Below, piece by piece: positions 13,901 through 26,800 of a stretch of 64,000 bases of DNA. The stretch spans positions 4,417,001 to 4,481,000 of the forward strand of contig CM076279.1 of NCBI GenBank assembly GCA_038380795.1. The letters run 5' to 3'. Every line of letters begins with the position of its first letter. Position 1 is the first letter of the stretch. Made by a program: the position numbers and the translations under genes. The DNA is from Pyrocephalus nanus. Taxonomy: Eukaryota > Chordata > Aves > Passeriformes > Tyrannidae. The notes beneath the pieces were generated by a model. It was not told the DNA's origin and ran no database searches. It was given only the letters and a program-made list of their open reading frames with translations.

Positions 13901-16900
13901 ATAAGCAAACGTTTATTTCAGAAAGAGAAAATCCCAAATGACTCTTTCCAGAATGTAAACAGATAGTGAGGCAATTGGTATGGTCATCTTCTGCAGAGGG
14001 GAAAAAACCTCAGCTGGGTTTAAAATAGTCTACATCACATGAATGTGAAGCAAGGCAAAAAAAAAAAAATTATTATGTATACTGCTTAACACAATAAAAA
14101 TAAAGTGGTGCCATAATTTATTTTAGCTTCATTTACATCTTATGAAAACATATTTAACCATAAGGCTTTATGGAGCTGTGACTGGACCAGCCTCACTCTT
14201 GGCTGTGAATCAGGGGTCAGAGCCACTGCAGCATACACAGGTTGACAGTCTGTACCTCTTTATTCATACTATATGGACTGGAGCCCAAGCTTCCAAACAT
14301 CACAGACTGAAACTCATTTAACTACAAGTAATCCACCAGCCTTAGCCAGACTCCATGTAGGAATGACTCATTGTAGGATTTGGCCTTATCAGGGTTAGTT
14401 CTCAGCCCCAGCATTACGGGGATGAGCCTCAGGCAAAAAGAGAAATTACTGAACAACGATGCTTCAGTTCATAAATATCGGCATTCAGAAGTCTCTCAAA
14501 AATTGTAGTATCTTTAAAACATCGGAAGTGTTCTCCAAATTTAAGATAAAGCCAGGATCAGAAGATACCCCTGAGCTGTAAGTGCCCATCTCCTTCCACC
14601 CAGCGCAGCTCTCACCTGCCCTGTGACAAGCACACTTCCCTCGGCTGCCAGGCCTGTTTCAGCTGAGGTGAGGGGTGGGATCCTCCCCGATTTCCAGGGC
14701 AGGGAGTTATCAGTGAGATGCCAGAATTATGAAGATGTAGCAGACATTGAGTCTTAGAGTAAGACAGGGTGCTCAGGAAGGAAAGTGCAAGGCTGTGACT
14801 GCAGCACCCTGTGCCACACAGTCCAGAGCAGGAATGGTCCTCATCAGATTCCTGCAGCCTTCCTTTTGAACATGCATTTGGTTCAACCAAAGGATATTGG
14901 CTTAGTACTGGCTTTTTAATATCTTTTAAATCTATCTGGGGGGCAGGGGTGTGTGTCCAGTAGACGCATATACATCATATACATGAAATATTTTCATTTT
15001 GCAGAGTTAAATGATTGGTTGCCATCAAATTACAAGAGATGGGTCAACAACACATTGCTGGGAAAGCACATACAAAGGAAATAGGCATTCTCCTTATGGA
15101 AAACATTCTATATAGTTAAAGATTACTACAAATTAGTGGCAAGCACATGGCTACAGGTTATTTCTCCTGCTTCACTACAGAAAGATACGAAATTATAAAA
15201 ACAAATTTGCATTGCTCCAAGTGCATACACAGTTTTTGTCTCAAATTCATAAGTATCAATCAGGAGGGTGAGTCTGAGATTCTATTTTTCCCTAAATCTC
15301 CATCACAAGCATGTTTGACTTATGCTCAAGAGGAATTTCAGTGCATAATTTTTTTAATGTTTCTCCCTCTCAACAACATGATTTTTCTCTATAAGGGCAT
15401 CAGATAATTTTAACCATCACAATTTCAAAGTGACCACATGTATTCATACCATTGCAGTTAATAAAGTTTGAAAATCCAGTGTCACTTTTAAAACTTGCTT
15501 TTCAAAAACAAAACCAAGCCCTTAAAAGTTGCTTTTACCATTGCACTAACCTTCAGTTTTCTAAGGTAAATGAGAACTTAGAAAGTAGTGTGCTGTATTT
15601 TCTCAGTTGAATTATATTTATAGACTTCCAGGTGGAGGGTAAGATTGCCCCCTTTTGGAATTTTTCAGAGTAACAGTCCAAATAAAGCGTCGGGTGCAAA
15701 GCATTCCTAATCCCTGCTCGAGATATGCATCTCATCGGGGATTATTTGTGCTTCATACTGTTGTGTTCTCGTGTTACTATGTATGTGGCTTCACATTCCT
15801 TATTAAAGCAACGGGCATGAAAGAATTCAGCTGCTCTTGCCAGCAACCACAACGGCACAAAATCTCAAGTCAGATAAAGGTAAACATCTGGAACCTTCCA
15901 AGGAATGCAGTAGTAAAGATGGAACATATAACTGCATTCTCCCCTTCTCTGCTCTGCAGGACAAACTTCAGAGACGGTAATCTGTAACTACAGACCCCCA
16001 TAAAGGAGCATCTGATAAAATTCACAGAGAGCTTAGTATTTTAAATAAGAAATGAGACTACTGAGGTGCCAAAACCAATCAGGACAGTTCTTCTGATTCC
16101 AGATTTAATTTAATAGCAAACCCACCCTCGGTATAATGATCTGGTGGTTGGGCTTTTTTTTTTTTTCTAATTTGGTAGCTTTAACACCTAAATGGTGGTC
16201 ATTCATCAAGTGCACTGCTCCTTTAAAGAGATGGTCATGACCATAGGCAGAACATGCCAAATAACCAGAAGTCTGGATGGAGATCCGTATTTTCATTAAA
16301 ATATTATTTTTAATTACATTGTCATTATGCCAAATACATCAATAATAATTTTTTACTGAAAACAACACAATTTGATCCTTTTAAGTAGTTAATAATTAGT
16401 ATTATTTGCAAATAAAGCATCATTGTTCTGTTACTTGACCAGTCTCTTCTGATTTTAGAAAGCTTATCATTTTACAAGGCACAATCAATTGCAATATGCA
16501 GCACATTCCTATTTTTGTTTTAAAACTTATCTTTCAGTTACCAAATCTCATTCATTTTCATATGAACCTGGGGGCTCAAAATCAGTAAAGATTTAAAGTT
16601 TAATCTAAAGAAATGTAGGCTTCTGCTAGAAGTGATTCAATGACCATCTGACAAGGGGAAACATGGAGACATCTCCAAATGGAGACAAATCAATAAAGTG
16701 ACAGAAGCCAGCAATAAAATGGAAATCAGAGAGTATTAGTGGGAGCTACATTGATGTATCTCATCACAGCTAAAGAAGACAACTGTTCAAGCAAAGTAAA
16801 AAGAGCAGGCAGTCAGTTCAGCACACCAGACACAGGGGAAAATAGAATATTTAATCTGTGCTATTCTGCTGAAAAGCTCCTCACCTAAACTCTAAGCAGT

Positions 16901-19900
16901 ATTAAATGACACCCTCTCATTCATCTCTTTCAGTCTCAGACTCTAAGGATTATAATATTTGGGTTTCCATCTTACTACAATCAAAATTATATCACCAAAA
17001 TCTTCCAATAATATACGTATGGTTCAATCAGCTAAACTGAGATAGACTAATTTATAGGGAACAGCACACCTGAGCATCACTGCTCCTCTTGTACCCTGAG
17101 CACAATAGCAGGGAGCAGTGTTCATGTGGCTGCTGTAAAAACATCACTGTGCCAATTAACTTCAAGGCAAGTGCATCACCAATAGGTCATGTCACTTTTA
17201 TCTCAGTTTTTAAAAATTTTAAAAACCATCAGTAAGGTTTTGCTGTGGTTAATATTGCAATATTCTTAACCTCTTAAACATCAAACTTTTGAGAGTGTGA
17301 CGAGAGCGATCCTTGTCACTCACAGAGGCTTTATCTTTGCTTCAAGGCGAGGAGATTATCACAATAAAGAAGATGAGGTGTTGCAAATTTTTGCGTTCTC
17401 ATAAAGAAGCTGAAGTCCCTGCCTCACTGAGCAGAACTCAGAGTAAAAACCACCATTACATATAAAGCCCCAAGTGTAACAAGATGAACCGCAATGTAAC
17501 TTTCCAGACTGTTTGCCCAAGCTGTTTAATGCCCTGTGTATTTCTGCTGAGGGAAAGTGAGAGCTTAACTTGAATTATGTCCTTGCTGCTTTCGAAATAC
17601 TTTAAACAGTTATTCAAACTGTAGCCAGTGTGTCATGCATTCCAATACAGAATATAAGGTTCTATGCATTTAGTGTCACTGTAAGACTTTTACCTAGAGT
17701 TTTCCTTTCGGAGTCATGAAGTTAATCATGAGGAAGGAATGCACACTCTGATCATGCTAATTAGCTTACTGAATATGACTTCTAAAGAGATCACTTAATG
17801 TGTCCTCAAGGATGCTGAAAACCATTTTATTAAGAGAAATGCTTGGTTTGCTCTACTGACACATTCACTGGACCAAAAGGCTGTCATGAAGTAATCTGTA
17901 GCTGTCTTGATATCTATATATGGACAAGAAATACCACTGCAAAAGATACATTCTGGATTTAATAACCACATTTTATAGCCACTGAAAATTACTCTATAAG
18001 GGTAAGGATAAGAGCAGGAGAAAATTCACTCATGCTTTCAGAAAATTTAAATATGAACTTTCCAGGGCATACTTTTTAACACATAAAGGGCACGAATCAG
18101 TGCTCTGGATCTCTCCACTTAATTCCATGCTTTTATTTTACCTCTTTGTCATTACTGAAGGACACTAAGGAGCAGTGCCAATTGATACATAATTCTGCTA
18201 ATGATTGTAAAAGTGCTTTAAAAGAAGTGTTATATGCAATAAACTTTTTAAACTGCTTCCTTAAGCTAAGAAAAGAGCACCTCATGGGTTTTAGCATGGC
18301 TCAGAAATTTTTAGAATGTTCTCATCTTTGCCATGTTTTTTTGATATCATTTCTTCCCATTTTGTCAGCTTGGGTGGGAGGTTGGTCAAATACCCCCATC
18401 TACTGCTACCATCAGGCCTTCTCTGCTCATTCCTCTCCAGAACACAAGAAACAGTGGCTGAGTCCTAAAAACTGTGCCCTTCCCTCTTTTTCTCTGCTCT
18501 AAGGAAGGTTGGAAGGCATCCCACCTGGAACAAACCCAGCACCACTGCAGAGCAGTTGTCACCAGTACAGAGGTACTTGTAGGACAAGTAGGAATTCTGT
18601 TTGTTTATGTGTTTAGAAGGAAAAAAAAAAATCACTTCATCCTTAGGAGTCTGTTTTGGAACCTGACAGAAGCATTGAAGGGGCTGGTACAGTACAATAG
18701 AATCTGAGTATTTGCAGCACAGAGTGATTTGAAAATAAAACTCTTTGTGAGTGTAGGAGAGAATGCTTATTATGTGCTTCCATAATCACATATTTCATCC
18801 AAAATTAGAATCTGTTGAGTAAATCCCCAAACAATTTATGACTTCTCTAAAGAATTTCTCCAATTGTTCTTCAGGCAGCTCAAAGGCCATGGAGCACAGA
18901 AGCTGCTGTAGGCTGCAGAATGTTTTCATCTCACTTGTTGGTGACTTTCACTCTGCTTTTTAATATCATAAATACAACTAACAGATAAAGATTAAGATTA
19001 TTTTATATAGGAGCTTTTTTCAGTCATAAATCTATGGGGAAATAAGTTTTCATTAGAACAAAAATCTATCTTTTGGGGGGGGGGGAGGAGACCAAGTTTC
19101 TACTAAAACTTCCTAAAAAGAGCAGCTGTAGTTTTCATAGCAACTTTACTGAAATGGATTTGATTTTAGGGGAAAGGATTTCTAGTCAGCTCTAATGACA
19201 GGGAGAATTACCTGTCATCATTAAATTTGGCTGAACAAGGAGTCTTCACTTCATTCTATAAATGCAGAAAATACTTGTAAAAACCAACATCTAATAGCAT
19301 CATTCACTAACTCTACACTGGGGAAACTGTAGGAACATTAAAGGCAAGAAGTGCAAGAGAGGGCCTGTTGAGATTAGCAGTAAAGGCTCAGAGTAATTGG
19401 ACATGCCATCACACTGAAAACAAAGGAAATGGGCATTAACTCCTCAGTGAATTACTGGCTGCCCTTCTGTCACTGCTCGTGTTGAGCTCAGAACGAAGTT
19501 TGAGGTAAGTTCTTTGGAAATTTTCTTTATCATGAGCTTAAAACCATTAAACTGTCTTTAAAATAAAGAAACCACTACCACCTCATGCAGTATGTGGAAA
19601 GAGTACAGACAAGAATGTCATGCTACTTCCAAGGCAGTCAATTAAACTGTAACATGCATGTGCAGGCCAAGTTTCTTCCATCAGAAGGAGCAGTCTCCAC
19701 GAGGCTATTTAGTTACATGAATCACTATTTATCTACAGCCTCTGACAAGATACAGCCAAATCAATTTCTTCCAGAGAAGACAGACTCAGGCTAAGTTATA
19801 TCCCCGTTTTCCACTTCAAAAAGACATCATAATCAGTTTATGAAACACGAAAAAAACATAGCCTGTTGCAGTGCCACGGTTCCCCATAAATGTTCTAAAA

Positions 19901-22900
19901 ACCAGAAGGGCTGTTGCTATAGCAGGAACATGAGCTTTGAATTCGTTGCTAATGAGTAGGGCTTGGAAAACATACTGAGAAATAATTGCAGGTTAATAAC
20001 CAGGTTTCAGAAAATCCAAATGATTCCTTTTTATTCCATGTGTCATAGCAGTCTGAGTCTGGTAGCAGAATGCTACCTAATCTTAATTAGATTCCTTAAT
20101 CTTCCATTGGCTGGAGTTGATTTGTTCCAGTCAAAACCAGTCTCCTAATGTTTTTGGTAACTCCTAAATTTACTTATTCTTTAGTTATCACAATCAAACA
20201 CACACCTTTTTGGGAAGAATCAAAGGAAAGAAGAACTTTTCATTGAAAAAACCACAGTTTGTCTCAGACTGTCATAAAACTCTCTGCACACTCATTCCAG
20301 TTGGCCAATTTTTAGTACTGGGTTTGCTCATGTGTAAATGCAGGTAAGTTATTGCTATTAACACTCTCCCTTAAACTGACTCTTGAAGAAAACAGTAGAA
20401 ACATAAACAGTTCTATAAATGGGAATTATAAACACTGAGTCTTAAATACGACAATTATTGGTTTATAAGCATGTCCCATGAAAAGGTATTGACCACACAT
20501 CAAAGTATCAGTATATACTTGGTGTAAAGTGTCAGCATATACTTGAAAGGCAAAACAAAAGTGTTTTCTCCCCAACAAATATTTCAAATTCCATTCTTCA
20601 TATAAAATATTTTAAGTATTTAGAGAACAGCAAAGAAATAATCTGCCTGTGCATCACTGTAAAGAAAATGCAATTTTCATTCTTCAAAGATGAAAAATTG
20701 TGTCCAGAAACACAGAGAGTAATCTGCTCATCAGATAAGTGAAGTATGTAAGGAATTATTGGAAAATACTTACGTACAGTGACTCCACTTTGCTCTCCCC
20801 TCACCAGGCTACTCTGTTTTTCACTCGTGCTCTTATTCAAGCCTCAGCTGAAACAAACTGTCTTTGACAGGGATGCATTTCATCAGAGCTGCTTTGTCTG
20901 TCTGCAATTCCCGGGATGAACACTCTTCCAATAATTTATGTCACTACTGGAGCTCTCTTGCTCCCCGAGCATGGGCAGTGTGGCTGCTCTGTCATCTCCC
21001 ACTCACTGAGCTTCTGCAGGGAAGAAACAATAGATGGGCAGCTGACAACTGATAGTACCCAACTGCTCAGGGAAAAGCAACCTGAGACCACAAGGTAACA
21101 CTGTAGATGGTAAGGGTACACTACAGTGTGTCATCTGTCCTCCAGTGGCATTTTGAACCCCCAGAAAAACTGTAAAATACTGGTAATAAGCCTGTGAGGG
21201 CACAACAACACTGGAATCAGTATTGTATCATGGTATTCAAAACTTAGATAGATCTTTAAAATGAAATTCTTTTTTAATTAGAGGGGAAAAAAAAAATCTC
21301 AATTTCTCTTTACCAGGAGAATAGCAAAGGCTGAAATACTCTTGATAGATATGATATTGCCTTCAATAAATTAAATTACACTATTGATGTTAGCACTATC
21401 TTGCTGACAATAAGGATCAGAAACAGTGTAACTGTCTAAATAAAAAAGGAGTAACAAGAAATAATTCTAATATTCTGATGAAGGGCCATCTTTCTAACAC
21501 AGCTTCCTAAATTTATTCTGGTGTTTGAGATACCTTAATTACAGCAACTTCTGTGGCGAAACAAGTGAAGAGGTGAATTGTAACATGAATTTTCAAGGCA
21601 AGTTCTCCATCAAAAAGAGAGGACTTCTCAAGATTCAGTTGTATGAATCAATAATCATTCCCACAAGCCTACTAATTTATACAGTGGTAAATTTGATTCT
21701 GTTTAAAGGAGTTAACAGAAATTTTATCAGATAGCTAAGGTTAGGTAACTATTCAGTTTGGATAGAGAGTTCAGATAAGAATTTATACCTCCATTGGAAA
21801 ATAATTAACTCGCTAACATCTATTAATGATCACAAAAACTGCCAGAAGAGGCAGTTTTATTACTAATTTTTTTGGAGTTCAGTAAAACTCATTTTTATAG
21901 ACAGGGCTAAATATTTTTAACACTTACTTTACAGCCTCCTCTGGGATGGTATACACTGCTGCCAACCCAGCACCACTTCCTGACACTTTAGAGGGAAAAG
22001 AAAGAAATGTTAAACACGGTGGCAGAAGAAAAGTTGAAGTGCCTTGATTCATTTTTCCACACTGGGATCTGAGATAACACAACTTTTAGAAGAGGGAATT
22101 ATCTTTTTGAATTGAAATCAGCAATTTGACTTCTGCCCCCCCAAGATGTTCCCCCAAGCAAGGGCAAGCCACACTGATGTCATCATATGAGGGGGACTGT
22201 CAATAAATATTTTTACACTTAGATGGAATGAAATTATTAATTTAGAAGTTTACAAGGTTCTTGAGACCTTCAGCCAAAGAAGTTGAAAAATATTACATCC
22301 TGATTCATTTTAGCAATTGCCCACAGATAAAACTTTCATGAATGGCAGGTCTCACTTTCAGGAGTCAGATCAGGCTTCTTAATCATTTTAGGTGTATCTG
22401 AAACTTGTGCTTGAGATGAAGCCAATTCAAGGAAAGAATGTATAACCAAGGTTTTCTTAAACAAGCACCAAGTAATGCAACTGGGCTAGATTTCCACTTC
22501 TAAATCCCAGCCCAAACTGCAGCAGGGACCCTCTGCTGACACGAGAAAATGCTTGAGTCAGTGTTTTCCTTCCCAATCTTTCAGCTGACCTAAGCAGCTC
22601 CTAACACTTTCCAGGCTAAGATGACTTAGCACTACAGTTAGATAACATTTTTTTCATTCCTACCTGAAGTTCAAATAACACACAAAGAGTTTTTCAATCC
22701 TTTCAAGCTCAAACTTCAGCAGACACCTTTCAGCTCCCTGGTTCTCTGAAGCACCAACAATTCAGCTTTACTAAGGCTCAGACAAGAATGAGTCAGGCAT
22801 TGACATCCAAAGAAAGCGACATCCTGCTGTGTCTGTCATTATATAGGAAGACTCTGACTGAGAATTCAGGCTGCCATGCCTTGTTATCCAACAATCTTAA

Positions 22901-25900
22901 CCAAAGTTGAGTTTTCCCTTTTCTGACCCCTCTTGGAAGTCTACCAGCTGCAGCAGGCAACCCAGAGTTTCTTCACTGGGTAGCAGACCAGACCCATTTG
23001 CTGTTTTCTTTAACCCTGGAAGCAGTTTCTAGGGGCTGACTCAAACCTCATCTTCTCAAAACAGAGTTATCAGAATTAGGGAGACCCCAAACCTACTGAG
23101 ATAAAGCCAGAATGGCCATTCTCAATTTTCCAAGTTGCCGTACGTGTCCAAATGAAGAAAAAAGTTCTGCCAGAGTTTTGGCAGGTGTCCAGTATTCTGG
23201 GTCTGATCAACACCCACAGAGATCCTTTCAGAGATTCAAAAGGGAGTTACTGAAATGTATAGGAAGCACATTTATATAAAGAATTTCAACAGTCCCACAT
23301 AAACCCAATTTGTGCAAAGCTGAATGTCCTCCACTGAACCCCAGCAGTACCACCTTATTCAGAAGTATTACCAACATTATGAAATCCCAAATCAATCCAA
23401 GTGGGATTTTTTTCTCTGTCAATAATAGCAATAATATCTTTTGCTTGGAATATCCAGTCTTTCCATTTCATGAGTAGGTTCCTCCTACTTCAGGGATGGG
23501 GAAATCAAGTCACAAGAAAGGTATTGGCTAAGTAAAAGAGCTCATTACTCAACAGCTAAAGGCTGGATTAGAACCTGAATATTTGAAGTTACCACCCAGA
23601 TGCTCAGTAACCAGCCTGCCCAGAGAGCTGACAGAGCTCCACAGCCCCTGCCAGTCACAACTCCACCTCCAGTGGAGAAGTTCAAACCCCAGCAGCCAAT
23701 AGCTGTGTGTACCTTCTGCAGGCACTTTCTGAGTGCTGGGGCTTCTGCTCAGGGCTGGCTATTTTTGGCTGCTATTCACAGCTCCAATTGAGCAGACTCT
23801 GGCGAGTACACCTGGCAACAGTGGCTCAGAACAAGGCTGACACAGACACACAACACAAACAGGAAGACATGGAGAGAGAGCCTGGGTGTTATTGATATAA
23901 GATTGTATTTTTACTAGGCTAATAAATACAGTGTCTGCTCATTCCTGTAGGTGTGTGGAAATCTCATCTCACAATGTCACATTCCTGAAGAGCACAGTTG
24001 GCGTAATGCAGATAATGTGCTTTAAATACAACATTAATTACCTTCTCATTTTATAAATGAGACTGCAGCAGACTTGAGATAGGGGAAAGGTAGTTCAGAA
24101 AGCTGCTGTCTTCACTTCTGGTTAGCCACCATCACTCCTATCAAGCCAGCCTAATTGCTTTGGTTTTGTGGGCTCTTAGGGAATAACATTATTTCAAGTT
24201 TGGAAAAAATAACAACATTGACTGTGCTGACTTTTGATCAATCACCACCTAGCCAGGAACGTCAGACCTATTAAGTGTCCCTTCGTTGCCAAAAATTAAT
24301 GAACCAAAAATAAGTACCAGAGGTTGGAACCAGCTCTGTCTCAATGCCACAGTCATATTGGAAAATGAGGAAAGGCAAAAAAAGAGTGAAAGAAGAAAAC
24401 AAAGGTTAGTAATAATTGCAGCATGATTTTTTTTTCTTTATTATTACACGTGAGCAACTACTAGAACCCATGATAGGCAAACTAAAGCCAGATCATTTTA
24501 GATTTTATCAGTCAAAGTTTCAAGCAGATTTAAAATAAGGAATGAACAATAAACACTCTTCTTGTCCATCAGTTCATATACACATGGAGCTGACCAGAAA
24601 AACAGTCAGCCAAATGGACCAGCCTTCAAAAAAAGAGAATTCCAAACCCAAACTTATGAAAGAGCATGAATTAACTCATACTTTTCCTTTGAGCCTTTCA
24701 TTTTGTAGATCCTGGTGAATTTTCCTGAGACTGTCCCAAAGTCTTTGATAAACTACTTCATGCTGAAAAAATATTAAACATGTCTCTTTTTTTTAAAATT
24801 AAGTTTAAAACAAATATTATAATGTCTAAAAATATAACCAAGAATCTTTAAAGTAGTCCAAAGAAGCATGGCTTTTTAAATTGTGCTGATCTTATCAAAT
24901 TTCAGTAAGAACATAGGTAATTTTTCTTTTATTTAGTACTATTGCAGCCTCTTTTCTTTTTTTCCCCAAGACCTTTTGGCAACAACAAGTTTATTTGTTT
25001 TCCTTTTATAAAATGGTAGATTCTCTCAAGACAATTAAAAGGAACCATGCTGTTTGAAGTAACACTGCCATTATCCTGCCAATGAGCCCTTGTAATCCTG
25101 AGGTTATGGTAGGAGCAAAAGAACTTTAGTACAAGCAATGACAGCCAGTCCCACAACTTTCGAATGTGCCATGTCAGAAGAAAATTGCAAGAGGAAATTG
25201 CATCCATTAGGATTATATTCGTGAATCATTTAAAGGTTAATACTTTCAAAATACATTAAAAAAAATCATTTTGACATCTAATTTTTCTTTAGGAAGAAAT
25301 TAAATCCGAAAAATATCAGAATGCCAGTTTTACACCCACTTTCCACATGAAGTGCCTCACCTTTTTCTGTTTGAAAGCACCATTAGATTTCCACATTTCT
25401 TTATAAACCTAAAACTTAGCAAACCTCAAAATAAATTCTCATGTGTTTTCTTTCAGTATCGAAATCAGGGGATGGATTGGCTGGGCACTGCTTCACACCA
25501 CAGCGAGTTCTTTCGCAAACTGTGTGAAACAATATTTACATTATTCTATTACTCTAATATTAATAATAATATTTCTATTTTTATGTTATTATGTTGGGTA
25601 CAAGCATAAACAGGCAGTGCCAAGTGTATTCCAAGGCTCTGAGCAGGCACGTCCCTCAGCAGTGTGAGCCAATGATCCGGGATCCAAGGTGCCAAAGAGC
25701 CCCCACATCCTAGGCCACGGGAAAGGAGCATTAAACTGGAAATGCCACTTCAACTGTAAAACATTTGCCTCTCCTCCATGTTACATTATACAGTGGATTC
25801 AGAGAGGTACTGAAATAAATATTTACACAATCAAAATGGCCAAAACCCCAGCTCTGCAGGGGATCCCATCCCACTGCCGCTCTCCAGCCCCAGGGACTGC

Positions 25901-25980
25901 CGAGCTGTGGGGAAGGAGTGAAGGGGTAAAGAAAGATGTCTGAAATCTGGCTTTATCCCCACTGACCATGAGCAGGAGAG
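10944..25980. other. Intergenic DNA, no gene identified
   Basis: AT-rich non-coding DNA with scattered short A/T and CA tracts (for example CA/TA near 12,235-12,250, A tracts near 14,056 and G tract near 19,076). No open frame here is recognisable and no exon chain could be built. Stretches such as 13,090-13,420 and 17,300-17,800 read as low-repeat unique sequence and could hold regulatory elements, but nothing in one sequence alone proves it. Confidence 0.55.
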
Positions 25981-26360
25981 AAACTTCCCCTCAGGTGAGA
26001 GAAGCGTTCCATGAAGTGTGGAGAGAGATGCTTTCCCTCAGGTGGCAGTACTTTCACCTCAGATGAGAGGAGAGGATTGTTCCCTTGGGTGACAGGAGAG
26101 TAGTTTTCCCTCAGGTGGCAGGACAGGAGTCTTCCCTCAGGTGACAGCAGTTTTCTCTCAGGTGACACAAGTTTTCCCTCAGGTGACAGCAGTTTTCCCT
26201 CAGGTGGCAGGAGAGAAGCTTTCCCTGAGGCGTCAAGAGAGATGCTTTCCCTCAGGTGACAATAGTTCTCCCTCAGGTGACAATAGTTCTCCCTCAGGTG
26301 ACAATAGTTCTCCCTCAGGTGACAATAGTTCTCCCTCAGGTGACAGTAGTTTTCCCTCAG
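25981..26360. repeat. 21-bp minisatellite
   Basis: Tandem array whose core unit is 21 bp. Four identical units lie at 26,249-26,332, followed by a variant at 26,333-26,353 and, upstream, degenerate units, some lengthened by insertions such as GGCAGGAGAGAAG. Twelve copies of CAGGTG occur in the array. Because 21 is a multiple of three, both strands stay open in some frames: the minus strand gives repeated RENYCHL and the plus strand repeated SPSGDN. These are repeat artefacts, not evidence of coding. Confidence 0.9.
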
Positions 26361-26763
26361 TGCTGAGCTAAGCTGAGCTGGAACCACAAAACCCCACTCA
26401 ACTTCAAGCAGGTTGTTTTGACTACAAACTCTGCTTCATCTCCCTCAGCCGTTGTGCTGAAGAGAAGGGCCATTTCCTTGCCATCTCACTGATCTAATGG
26501 TCCTTGATCAGAAAATTCCTGAGGGCTTTAATGCTAAAGGGCTGGTCCAGCTGCAGGTCCAGGGGCTCTTTTGGGACCTGGGTTATATTTTACTGCCATC
26601 TTGCAGTTGATTTTCTCGTCATTTTCCCCCTTGTTCAGAGCAAAACGTGTTCACAGAGGAAAGAATCACTCAGGGAGGGACAGAAGAAGGGTGTTATTCC
26701 CGTGATATTCTGTGTGCATCAGCAGATTAAGGGAAAGCACCTTTTTTTTGCTTTGATAGACAT

Positions 26764-26800
26764 TATTTATTTGTTTATTTATTTATTTATTTATTTATTT
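26764..26800. repeat. (TTTA)n microsatellite
   Basis: About nine TTTA/TTTG units in tandem. Confidence 0.9.

Noticed and set aside
25981..26360. CRISPR-like array
   Set aside because: Units are head to tail with no unique spacers, in a vertebrate genome. It is a minisatellite.
25953..26387. 144-codon open frame with RENYCHL repeats as a repeat protein
   Set aside because: The 21-bp minisatellite unit is a multiple of three, so long frames on both strands are expected. No start context, splice sites or family match was seen.
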